This document shows positions 24,046 through 31,999 of a stretch of DNA of 39,350 nt, piece by piece; position 1 is the first letter of the stretch; the number at the start of each line of letters is the position of its first letter. The translations under genes were made by a program, and so were the position numbers. Origin of the DNA: Deltaproteobacteria bacterium (GTDB lineage: Bacteria; Desulfobacterota; GWC2-55-46); NCBI GenBank assembly GCA_016234955.1, contig JACRNN010000204.1, positions 1 through 39,350 of the forward strand, read 5' to 3'. Under the pieces are notes generated by a model. It was given only the letters and a program-made list of their open reading frames with translations. It was not told the origin of the DNA and made no database searches.

Positions 24046-25024
24046 CTCTTTTGCTCTCTCCCGCGTTGCGATGCCGAGACTTGAAAAACGGCGCGTCCCC
24101 GTGCTCTTCCATGAACCTCCTGAACGCGAGGAAGCCGAGGTAGTGGCCCGGGTGCCTGCGGACGTACTCCTCAAGCCTTTTGACGAAGGCCGCGGTCCGC
24201 CTCTCCACGAAGCCCTCCCCGGTTTCATCCCCCATCGGCGGCTCGATGACGAGCCTGTGCCTGCCGCCCCCCTCCCTCACTATGAAGGCGGGCAGGACCG
24301 CGCAGCGCGTTCGTTCGGCTATCTCCATGGCGCCTGTGGAGAAGAACGCCATCCCGCCTAAAAACTCCGCCGCGACCCTTGTCTTGCCTCCACCTCCGTC
24401 CATGGCGATGCCGAGGACCTCGTTCCTTCTAAGGCACAGAAAGACCTCTTTCATGGCGCCGAATACGTTTATGTGCGTAACCGGCAGAGACTGCTCGTGC
24501 CTCCACCTTATCTCGAGCCCGCGCTTCCACATGGCGCCTTTTTCCCCGGGGAGTTTCTCCTCCCATACAGTGGGGGGCGCGCTTACCTGGCTCATCTTGA
24601 ACCCCCTGTAGCCTATGGCGGGCATGATCATCTGGTTCGAGCCGAAGTGGGCGAAGACGAGCATGGCCCCCTTGCCGCGCCCGAGGGCCGCGTCGAGATT
24701 CTCAAGCCCTTCGCACTCGACGAAATCGGCGATATTCCCGCTGTTGAGCGCCGGATATACCAGGACCTCGAGGTCCTTGACCGCGTTGACTGCAAAGGCG
24801 TCGCGCACGGCGTGCCGCATCTTTTCCCCGTCGCGGCCCATGAACCTTGAGTACTCCTCTTCCAGCGCTCTCCTCCTGTTGCGCGCCATAAGGCGGAGGG
24901 CCGAGCCCAGGAGGCCCGCCAGAAAATATATGTATCGCGCCGGCATCTTCCGGACAAAAACCCTGAACGGATACCAGTATACCCACAGGAGCGCGTTTTT
25001 CACGGCACTGCCTATCAATCCCAT
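24035..25024 (-). CDS. LpxL/HtrB-like lysophospholipid acyltransferase family protein (second copy)
   Basis: A 329-aa LABLAT-like LPLAT protein with an N-terminal membrane-associating segment (ALLWVYWYPFRVFV, YIYFLAGLLGSAL), a family helix (RNRRRALEEEYSRFMG), and the active-site region MLVFAHFGSNQMIMPAIGYRG with His126. The H-x4-D/E motif would need an acid at residue 131, but Gln is found. Later motifs are GIAMDGGGGKTRVAAEFLGG and CAVLPAFIVREGGGRHRLVIEPP, with PGHYLGFLAFRRFMEEHG near the end. It sits 11 bases after the stop of the AP-superfamily gene and overlaps the following radical SAM gene. With the copy at 16824-17759 it forms a pair that brackets the three radical SAM genes and the sulfatase-like gene. 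Confidence 0.85.
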   Translation of the reverse strand: MGLIGSAVKNALLWVYWYPFRVFVRKMPARYIYFLAGLLGSALRLMARNRRRALEEEYSRFMGRDGEKMRHAVRDAFAVNAVKDLEVLVYPALNSGNIADFVECEGLENLDAALGRGKGAMLVFAHFGSNQMIMPAIGYRGFKMSQVSAPPTVWEEKLPGEKGAMWKRGLEIRWRHEQSLPVTHINVFGAMKEVFLCLRRNEVLGIAMDGGGGKTRVAAEFLGGMAFFSTGAMEIAERTRCAVLPAFIVREGGGRHRLVIEPPMGDETGEGFVERRTAAFVKRLEEYVRRHPGHYLGFLAFRRFMEEHGDAPFFKSRHRNAGESKRDED

Positions 25025-25035
25025 AGCGGACCCCG

Positions 25036-26646
25036 CTACTCCATGTAACCGAGGTTCTTGAGCTTTTCCGCTATATCTTTTTCCTGCTCCTCCGACAGTT
25101 TTTTAGCCTCGGTCTCATCCGTGGCCGCGTCGTCGGTGTAACGTACCGGTTTACGGGCAAGGTATTCCGGCTCCAGCGCCTGTTCCAGCGCCGCTCCGTC
25201 CATATACGCCGGGACGGCCATATCCATAAGATGGAGTATGGTGGGCGTAACGTCTATTATCCTCGGGTTGTCCAGGACAACGCCCTTTCTTACCGCCGGG
25301 CCTTTGAGCAGGAAGATGCCGTGCCTCTCATGCCTGCCGGACCATCTGTGCGACAGGAAGAGAGAGTCCTCGAAGGCCTTCCTGAAAAAAAGGAACTCGT
25401 TCGGGGCGATTATCTGGTACCCGGGAGAGCAGATGAGAGTCAGGTCCGGCGCCTTATGGGCGTGCTCCCCGGAGTATATATCTTCCCTCCTGTAGACCTC
25501 TGCAATAACCCTTTTCCCGGCCCCATCCCTTATCTCGCATAGCTCTCCGATGAGCCTGCTTGTAACGTCCAGGTACTGCGCGGGCGAAAGGTCGGGGTTT
25601 ATATAGATCGCCCCGGCAACGCCTTCGGAAAAGGCGGTCGTCTTTTCAAAATCGATAAGCGAGTAAAAGACGTTGATGGACTCATCCCCGCCTGGCTTTG
25701 TCCTGCCCCATCCGGCGTTGGGAAGCACCTGCCTGAGGGACCTGGCCAGGCCGCGCATTATCCTGGAACCATTTTTCGCCCTCAACGCCGAGGCCATATC
25801 CTGCTTCAACGTGAGATAGCCCTTTTTAAGGAGCCAGTTATTGAGAAAGAACGCCGCATTCAGCGGACCGGAGCCGTGGTCCGACACCATCATCACGTTC
25901 GTATCCGGCCCGGCCTTCTCAATGATCCTGCCGAGCGCGGCGTCGAGCCTTATGTACACCTCCGCGACAGCGCCGCCGTATCTGGAGTGCTCGGGGTGCC
26001 GGGGGTCGAGGTACTTCCAGAAGAAGTGCTGGACGCGGTCCGTGGCCATGAAGACGGCGAAAAAGAAGTCCCACGCCTTGCGCTCAATCAGATACAGGCA
26101 GACCTTCTCCCTGTAATCCATCATCTCTACTATGCGCTTCAGGTATGCTCCGGGGTCGCTCTCCTGCCTGCACTCAATCATGTATTTGCCGAAGAGGCCC
26201 TCTATCTCGGCCTTGAGCCCCGGCGGGGTGATGAAGTCGTCCGCGCCGTCAGGCGTGAACATCCCTGAGATGCTAAACCCGTCGAACTCATCCGGCGGAT
26301 AGGTCAACGGGACGTTCATCACGCCCGACTTCCTGCCCTTGTCGCTCAGGATGGACCAGACCGGCCTTACCGCGCGCATGGTCGCGTTGGAGAAGACGAT
26401 CCTCTTCTGCTCGGGCCTGTAGACCATGGCATCGTAGATGGCGTGCTTGCCGGGGTTGACCCCGGTGGATATGGAGGTCCAGGCTACCGGCGTCAGCGGT
26501 GGTATCGTGGATTCAAGCCTGCCCCAGGCGCCATCCCGCATCAGACTTGCCACGTTGGGCATCAATCCCCTGTCCACAAGGGGCTTGATGATGTCGAAGG
26601 TGGCCCCGTCCCAGCCCACCACTATGGTCCTTGTCCTCTCCATCAT
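25036..26646 (-). CDS. Alkaline-phosphatase-superfamily protein (type I phosphodiesterase/nucleotide pyrophosphatase-like)
   Basis: A 536-aa predicted metal-dependent phosphoesterase or phosphotransferase. Visible: TIVVGWDGATFDIIKPLVDRG at the N-terminus (metal Asp), nucleophile region STIPPLTPVAWTSISTGVNPGKHAIYDA (probable Thr), FMATDRVQHFFWKYLD, VMMVSDHGSGPLNAAFFLNNWL, and SHRWSGRHERHGIFLLKGP with the late His ligands. No signal peptide or membrane segment is seen, so it is probably cytoplasmic. It is about 80 residues longer than the homologue at 7204-8565. The start overlaps the flippase stop as ATGA (26643-26646). Relatives often sit in bacterial polysaccharide loci without a known substrate; nucleotide-sugar or polyprenyl-phosphate intermediates are conceivable but unproven. 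Confidence 0.88.
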   Translation of the reverse strand: MMERTRTIVVGWDGATFDIIKPLVDRGLMPNVASLMRDGAWGRLESTIPPLTPVAWTSISTGVNPGKHAIYDAMVYRPEQKRIVFSNATMRAVRPVWSILSDKGRKSGVMNVPLTYPPDEFDGFSISGMFTPDGADDFITPPGLKAEIEGLFGKYMIECRQESDPGAYLKRIVEMMDYREKVCLYLIERKAWDFFFAVFMATDRVQHFFWKYLDPRHPEHSRYGGAVAEVYIRLDAALGRIIEKAGPDTNVMMVSDHGSGPLNAAFFLNNWLLKKGYLTLKQDMASALRAKNGSRIMRGLARSLRQVLPNAGWGRTKPGGDESINVFYSLIDFEKTTAFSEGVAGAIYINPDLSPAQYLDVTSRLIGELCEIRDGAGKRVIAEVYRREDIYSGEHAHKAPDLTLICSPGYQIIAPNEFLFFRKAFEDSLFLSHRWSGRHERHGIFLLKGPAVRKGVVLDNPRIIDVTPTILHLMDMAVPAYMDGAALEQALEPEYLARKPVRYTDDAATDETEAKKLSEEQEKDIAEKLKNLGYME

Positions 26647-28073
26647 GCCTTATTCCTGTTGAAACCTTTTATAGCGCCTTTGAAAAAAGAGAAGGCGTCC
26701 GGCGGCAGCGCGTCGGTCAGCGACAGCACGCCGAAGTACGCTATGGACCCGAAGCCCACCGCGGCCGGGATGGAGTACCGCTTGAGCCAGATCGTGCCGG
26801 CGGCCCCCGTCGCGCCGGCTAACAGCGTCTTTGACAAAATCTTGTCGAGAACGAGCGGAAGCCCGTTCCTGACGACGAAATAGATGGAAAATAAGAACAG
26901 GAGGCAGTACGAAAAAAGGGCGATGTACGCGGCCGCCATGTAACCGTAATCCGGTATCAGGAACAGGGCGGCCAGAAAGTTAATCGCCAGGGCCGTCCCG
27001 CCGTAATAGACGCTGTACTTCTGCTTGTTCATCACTATCAGCATGGTGTTGAGCAGTATGTCCATGGAAAGCGGGACCGCCGCCCACGCAACCACCATGA
27101 ACGTGGCGGCTGACTCCGAATACTTGCTGCCGAAAACGACGTCTATTATCTCCCCCGCGAACAGGCAGAGGAATATCGAAAGGAAGACGCTCAGTATGAA
27201 TATGTACCTGAAGGTCTTATCATAGACCGCCGCCACCCTGGCCGGGTCGCTTTTCATGAGCCTTGAGAGCACGGGCAGGAGGGCCGCGACCAGGGCGAAC
27301 GGCAACACCTGTATCTGCATCACCATGTTGTGCGGTATCTGGAACAACGCCACTTCCTTCGCGCTCCCCAGCCATTTCAACATCAAGACGTCGATCCTGA
27401 AAAGATTTTGATAGAAAAATATGCCGAGCCCTATGACCGAGGAGTGCTTGAGCAGGGCCCAGAACACCTTTCCGTCTATCGTAAAGGACGGGCGCACGAA
27501 CCTGTATGACACGATGACGGCCGCCACGGACAACTGGACGGCGTTGGCGGCGGCCGTCGCTATCAGGAGCCATAAAAGGCCCATGTCAAGGTATATGACC
27601 ACGGCCACGCCGGCGGACATGACGACGCAGGATACGATCGTTATCAAAGGCTCGTAGAGCATCTTCTCGAACGCCTGAAAGACGATCCTGAAGAGCATGC
27701 CGAAGGTAAGGAAGGTCTCGGAGAATATCGCCACGACGATGCCGGCCGCCATCAGCTTTGAGGGCCTCAGGAACGCCAGGAATATCAGCATCGCGGCAAA
27801 GGCAATGGAGGCAAGCGCCCCCCTGAGCACCAGGGCCGAGCCGAGATAGACGTGCGCATTGGCCCTGTCCATGGCTATATCGCGGATAGTGACCTGCTGA
27901 ATGCCGAAGTACGACAAGGCCATCACGGACGATACCAGCGCTACGATGTAGGCGTAGTCCCCGTACAGTTCGACGGAGAGATACCTCGCCGCCGCGATGA
28001 TGATGAAAGAGGAAGCGGCGATCTGAATCCCCCTTGCCATCAGTATGAATATCGAGTTCTTTATTACGCTCAT
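26643..28073 (-). CDS. Polysaccharide flippase, Wzx-like (MATE/PST superfamily)
   Basis: A 476-aa integral membrane protein with about 12-14 hydrophobic segments along its whole length (first: SIFILMARGIQIAASSFIIIAAARYL; middle: SVIGLGIFFYQNLFRIDVLMLKWLG; last: SIPAAVGFGSIAYFGVLSLT). The phrases ASSFIIIAAARYLSVELYGDYAYIVALVS and FRIDVLMLKWLGSAKEVALFQIPHNM are typical of Wzx-type flippases, which move undecaprenyl-pyrophosphate-linked repeat units across the inner membrane. It lies between the beta-propeller gene and the AP-superfamily gene, and overlaps the latter by 4 bases. In the same locus are a priming transferase and an O-antigen-ligase-like polymerase, so a Wzx/Wzy-dependent pathway is well supported. 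Confidence 0.88.
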   Translation of the reverse strand: MSVIKNSIFILMARGIQIAASSFIIIAAARYLSVELYGDYAYIVALVSSVMALSYFGIQQVTIRDIAMDRANAHVYLGSALVLRGALASIAFAAMLIFLAFLRPSKLMAAGIVVAIFSETFLTFGMLFRIVFQAFEKMLYEPLITIVSCVVMSAGVAVVIYLDMGLLWLLIATAAANAVQLSVAAVIVSYRFVRPSFTIDGKVFWALLKHSSVIGLGIFFYQNLFRIDVLMLKWLGSAKEVALFQIPHNMVMQIQVLPFALVAALLPVLSRLMKSDPARVAAVYDKTFRYIFILSVFLSIFLCLFAGEIIDVVFGSKYSESAATFMVVAWAAVPLSMDILLNTMLIVMNKQKYSVYYGGTALAINFLAALFLIPDYGYMAAAYIALFSYCLLFLFSIYFVVRNGLPLVLDKILSKTLLAGATGAAGTIWLKRYSIPAAVGFGSIAYFGVLSLTDALPPDAFSFFKGAIKGFNRNKA

Positions 28074-28102
28074 GGCACAACGCTCAAGGTGATATGTTTA
28101 TT

Positions 28103-28127
28103 GCCGACGAAGTTGTATTGCGTCGGC
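28103..28127. other. Hairpin upstream of the flippase gene
   Basis: GCCGACG (28103-28109) and CGTCGGC (28121-28127) form a 7-bp stem with an 11-base loop in the 75-base gap between the beta-propeller stop and the flippase start. On the - strand it is followed by AATAAACAT without a T-run, so it may be a processing or attenuation hairpin rather than a terminator. Confidence 0.4.
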
Positions 28128-28148
28128 ATGGTGTTTTTCAGCGCCCTG

Positions 28149-30326
28149 CTATTTATTGCAATCCTCCGGGCATACGCCCCTCTGCTGTTCTATGGGCTGG
28201 CATATCCCGTCGCCGCACCTGCCCTTCTGCCCGCCCATATTTCTGTTCCCTCCCGTCGGCCTGTCCCCTCCCCTTCCGTTCCCTTCCATTCCACGGCCTT
28301 CATGGCCGTTCGGCAGGTTTGCAGGCGCCTCCCCCGCGTTCAGGTCGAAGACCTCCACCACGGCGGCCTCGAAATAAGCGGCGCAGAACCTCCTATTCCT
28401 GAAGTCGAATGAGAAAGACGACTGGATGGATATCACCGGAGACAATGGCCATTGCCTCTTCAGCACCATATCCTCATATTCGTATACATGTTCACTCATC
28501 ATCGACGGCCCCGGCCTCGCGGCGCCTGAGAGGTATACCCTGTTCTTAGAATTGTCGAAGGCGACGACCCTGTCGCCGTAGGGGAATGTCGCCCTCTGCG
28601 CAAGGGTCTCGGCGTCAAGCACCCTGTCGCCGAGGTACAGGACGCCCTTCTCGGGGTTCGACGTCATTATATGCTCCGCCTTCGTTACGCTCACGAAGGC
28701 GGTCTTCACAAGCCTGTAGCTTCCGGCGTCGTATGCGTGGAGCGTCTGTTGCTCCGGCATGTAGACGTAGAGCCTCCCCATTTTCTCATTGAACGCGAGG
28801 ACTATCTTGCCGGGGGACGGGTTGGCGTTCGTCCTTTCGATATCGAAGTTCTCTATCTGTATGGTCCTTATCAGCCTCTGGCCTTTCGCGTCCACAACCG
28901 CGAGCGTCCCGAGCTCCGGGAACGCGGCGTAAAGGACCTGCCCCTTCCTGTCCATTATCATGGCAGAGAGGTTGTCGGTCCTCGGTTTTTTCGCGAGCCC
29001 CAAGGGTATGTGGGATACCACCCTGTTGGAGATGGTATCTATCACGTCTATCCTGCCGGCGTAATGGCTCAGCACATATAACATGCCCCCGTCATAGACC
29101 ATGTCCGTGGGCCAGAGCCCTATGCCCTGAGTCCCCATGCCGGCGTTCTCGTTGGGGATGGTGGTGATGGCCCTGGCGCGCATGTCATAAAAAGAGATGA
29201 GGTTGCCGCCGAGCCTGTCCCTCGTGTAAAAGCCGGTAGAGTCCGCGTTCAACGCTATCTCGTCGACGGATATGCCCACGCGTATGTCCTTGATCTTCCT
29301 GTTGCCGCCATTGAGGTCGAACACGCTTATTGTCCCGTCTCCGGTATTGGAGGAGTAGAGCTTGCCGGTCTGAGGGTCTATGTCGAAATAGAGCCCGTCG
29401 GGGCCGTGCTTTATGCGGCTGACGACGTTGCCGGAGGCGTCCTTGATGTTGATGACCCCATAGGCGGCGTTCTCGTCCTGCAGGTACCCGACCTTGAACG
29501 GATAACCCGAGTCCAAAAAGCTCAAGCCCCTGTAGGTCTGGGGCGTGCCCTTCCTGGGCATGGGGAGATAAGACGGGAGGGTTGGAGCCTCTGTCGCCAT
29601 TTTCCGCACTATGTCGACCTTGAAGGTCTTCTTGCTGCCGAAGTCAAAGAGATAGAGGTCGTGCGTCCTCGGGTCGAGGAACATGAACCCGCCGGGCATC
29701 CCGATGTCGAACGTATCGACAAGCTCGTCGCTGTCGAGGTCTACGACCCCGATGGAGGTAGACTTGGTTCCGCTGATGTAGAGGCGGCGTTTCGCGGCGT
29801 CGACCACCGGGTTGCCGAGCTTCAGGATATTGCCGTAGGGGGTCCTGGTGATGAGGTCTTTTATGTTTATCCTTTCAAGCGATTGCACTGTGGGCGCGGC
29901 TGAGGCGGCCCTCCCTGGCTGAGGGCCGGGGTGCGCTCCGGCAGCGCCTGAGTGGTTGACGTCTTCGAGCTTGAGGACGGCGTCGTGTACGAGACGGGCC
30001 GCCTCCGCCGCGCCGCCGGAACCGAGCAGCGACTCGATGCGCCGCGCCTCCTCCCTCGAGAGGACTCTATCCACCGGCATACCGCTGTGGAGCATGGACG
30101 ATATGACCCCTCCCAACTGCCTGTACCTCTCCTGAACGTTCCCGGCATTGGCCGGGGACTGGCGCTCCGCGGCAATGAGCTCCCGCGTCGCCGCCGACGG
30201 GTCGCCCTGATTTGGCTGCCTCTGCCCGTCCTCGGCCAGTACGTCGCCCGGCAAGAGGTGTTGGACCACAGGCAGAAGGAAAAGGAAGACCGACGCCATA
30301 CTCAGGAAAAATAATTTTTTGCACAT
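28149..30326 (-). CDS. Secreted beta-propeller (YncE/NHL-like) protein with C-terminal Cys-rich tail
   Basis: A 725-aa exported protein. A signal peptide (KKLFFLSMASVFLFLLPVV, cleavage near VLA|ED) is followed by a helical, Gln/Ala-rich region at about 35-120. Repeated propeller-type blades span about 155-665: RRLYISGTKSTSIGVVDLDSDELVD, THDLYLFDFGSKK, GKLYSSNTGDGTISVFDLNGG, GMLYVLSHYAGRIDVIDTISNRVV, GQVLYAAFPELGTLAVVDAKG and GRLYVYMPEQQTLHAYDAG. A Gly/Asn/Arg-rich linker then leads to CGDGICQPIEQQRGVCPEDC at 704-723, with four Cys that probably form disulfides. GAGGGG precedes the ATG. Location is periplasm, cell surface or outside. The function is unknown; the setting between polymerase and flippase suggests a matrix- or glycan-associated structural or binding protein. 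Confidence 0.82.
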   Translation of the reverse strand: MCKKLFFLSMASVFLFLLPVVQHLLPGDVLAEDGQRQPNQGDPSAATRELIAAERQSPANAGNVQERYRQLGGVISSMLHSGMPVDRVLSREEARRIESLLGSGGAAEAARLVHDAVLKLEDVNHSGAAGAHPGPQPGRAASAAPTVQSLERINIKDLITRTPYGNILKLGNPVVDAAKRRLYISGTKSTSIGVVDLDSDELVDTFDIGMPGGFMFLDPRTHDLYLFDFGSKKTFKVDIVRKMATEAPTLPSYLPMPRKGTPQTYRGLSFLDSGYPFKVGYLQDENAAYGVINIKDASGNVVSRIKHGPDGLYFDIDPQTGKLYSSNTGDGTISVFDLNGGNRKIKDIRVGISVDEIALNADSTGFYTRDRLGGNLISFYDMRARAITTIPNENAGMGTQGIGLWPTDMVYDGGMLYVLSHYAGRIDVIDTISNRVVSHIPLGLAKKPRTDNLSAMIMDRKGQVLYAAFPELGTLAVVDAKGQRLIRTIQIENFDIERTNANPSPGKIVLAFNEKMGRLYVYMPEQQTLHAYDAGSYRLVKTAFVSVTKAEHIMTSNPEKGVLYLGDRVLDAETLAQRATFPYGDRVVAFDNSKNRVYLSGAARPGPSMMSEHVYEYEDMVLKRQWPLSPVISIQSSFSFDFRNRRFCAAYFEAAVVEVFDLNAGEAPANLPNGHEGRGMEGNGRGGDRPTGGNRNMGGQKGRCGDGICQPIEQQRGVCPEDCNK

Positions 30327-30478
30327 TTTAACACCCCTCGGATGGGTTGCAGGTTTACGGCAGCCGCACGTTTCAAAAAAGCTTCGGCGATAAACGGCTC
30401 AGCCGCGTTTGAAAAAGCATTAAAAGCTCACGACCATAGGGTTTTCCGCTCGCCCGGACGCGGGCCGACGGGGATAGG
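30327..30478 (-). promoter_or_regulatory. 152-base leader of the beta-propeller gene with a tandem direct repeat
   Basis: Between the O-antigen-ligase stop and the beta-propeller start, two similar units of about 28 bases lie 8 bases apart. On the - strand the first (30418-30391) begins GCTTTTTCAAACGCGGCTG and the second (30382-30354) begins GCTTTTTTGAAACGTGCGG; both continue with a CCG-rich palindromic end (CGGCTGAGCCG in the first). The paired units could be protein-binding sites or RNA structures. No known riboswitch class could be matched by eye. Confidence 0.35.
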
Positions 30479-31999
30479 CTACCCTCCCTGATCTGATACT
30501 TCAGCGCTTATAGCCCTATTATCAGCGGCCTTTTCCCTGTCCTTGACGATATTCACCACCGCCATGGCGAACCCAAGCGGGAACCAGAAGTACTTCGAGC
30601 CGTACGAGGTAAGGTCATAGTCGACAAGGCCGTGCACGCCGCTCTCGGTAATCAGGGCCGCCACCGAGGCGAGCAGCATGTAATAACAATAGTCCCTTTT
30701 CGCGTTCCTCAGGTGGAAGTAGGTGTTTTTCACTATCAAATATAAAAGGATTATCAGAAGCAAGACGCCAAATACCCCCATATCGTAGAAAAAGGCGAAC
30801 GACACGCTGTTGACCTCCGGGGACGTGACCGTATTGCCGCCGCTCGAATAATATACGAACCCCCCGTTCCCCAGGCCCACGAGGAGCTTATATGGGTGCT
30901 TGACCATCTCATGCAAGCCGTTCTTCCACCATATCTCCCTCATCTCCATGCCGCTGAGGCCCTGCCCCTGCGACGTATCGGCCTCCGTTCCTGTGAATGT
31001 TTTATCCGAGAACAGGAGCTTGCCCTTGTAGCCGAACCCGACAAGCATCCTGTCGATGAGGCCGGGCTTGACCACAAGCACCGTGAATACAAACAACACG
31101 AAGAAGATGAAAGAATACTTGATGAACCTGTTCCTGAAACCGGGGTTTATGAAGATAAAAAACAGGTAGGCGCTGGTAAGCCCGATTATCACCCCCCTGG
31201 AAGTGGTCAGTATTATGCCGAAGAGCATGTACATTATGAGGATGAAGTAGATGGCCTTTACCTTCCACCTCTTCTCGTGCGCCATCGAACCGAGCGCCAT
31301 GAATACCGCCATGGATACGTAGCCCGCGACATGGTCGACTCCGCCCAGGCCCGCGGGCCTGTCGACCTGCTCCTGGAACGCCATCTTAAGACCGCTCCCC
31401 TTGGTGAGATATATGGTCTTCTCAACGTCTATCCATTGGGAAAGGATTATGGCGGTCGCCACGGCCACGCCCGCGAATATCCAGATATAGGACGTCCTCC
31501 TGAGCGTGGCCTCGTCCACGACCGTATTCAGGACAAGATAAAAAAGGGCGATGTTCAGGAACGTAATTACGGAAAGCCAGGCGGCTATCTTCAAGTGGGG
31601 CGCCCATATCATGGAGACGGTATCGAAGACGACGATGATCCAGAGGACGCTCGTTACCGGGGACTCCCTGAGGGGCTTTTTTTTGGCGACGCTCAACACT
31701 ACAACGCCGAGTATGCCCGCTAAAAGAGGCAGATAATACGGATATATCCTTATCTCATAGTACGGCGGGTACGAGATGAAGTACTGCACCATCTCCTCCA
31801 CCAGTACCAGCAATACGAGATAAAATGCGTATACAGGCTTGAACAGCCCCACGGCGAATATGCCGGCCGTTGCCAGCGATACGGCGAACACGTACCACGG
31901 CGCGGCAAGATAAACCATGCCCAGGACGACCCCGGCGGTCAGGAATATGGCCGGCAGATGAACCCCGTTCTTGGATATCGAAACCCGCATATCTTTCAT
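30479..31999 (-). CDS. O-antigen ligase/polymerase family (Wzy/WaaL-like) membrane protein
   Basis: A 506-aa polytopic membrane protein with about 11-12 hydrophobic segments. The large loop before the last segments holds the family's Wzy_C features: FQEQVDRPAGLGGVDHVAGYVSMA, ILTTSRGVIIGLTSAYLFF, and the His-containing EIWWKNGLHEMVKHPYKLLVGLGNGGF, followed by GVHGLVDYDL. Such proteins join undecaprenyl-linked glycan units at the periplasmic side, either polymerising them (Wzy) or ligating them to lipid A (WaaL). With Wza and Wzc homologues upstream, the polymerase role is favoured. The ATG at 31999 is chosen because it overlaps the upstream stop as ATGA; a TTG at 32017 in the same frame would add six residues. 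Confidence 0.87.
   Translation of the reverse strand: MKDMRVSISKNGVHLPAIFLTAGVVLGMVYLAAPWYVFAVSLATAGIFAVGLFKPVYAFYLVLLVLVEEMVQYFISYPPYYEIRIYPYYLPLLAGILGVVVLSVAKKKPLRESPVTSVLWIIVVFDTVSMIWAPHLKIAAWLSVITFLNIALFYLVLNTVVDEATLRRTSYIWIFAGVAVATAIILSQWIDVEKTIYLTKGSGLKMAFQEQVDRPAGLGGVDHVAGYVSMAVFMALGSMAHEKRWKVKAIYFILIMYMLFGIILTTSRGVIIGLTSAYLFFIFINPGFRNRFIKYSFIFFVLFVFTVLVVKPGLIDRMLVGFGYKGKLLFSDKTFTGTEADTSQGQGLSGMEMREIWWKNGLHEMVKHPYKLLVGLGNGGFVYYSSGGNTVTSPEVNSVSFAFFYDMGVFGVLLLIILLYLIVKNTYFHLRNAKRDYCYYMLLASVAALITESGVHGLVDYDLTSYGSKYFWFPLGFAMAVVNIVKDREKAADNRAISAEVSDQGG

Noticed and set aside
30327..30478. Cyclic-di-GMP or other known riboswitch in the beta-propeller leader
   Set aside because: The GEMM core sequences (ACGCAAAG, GG..GAGC arrangement) could not be found; only a tandem repeat and a short palindrome are visible.
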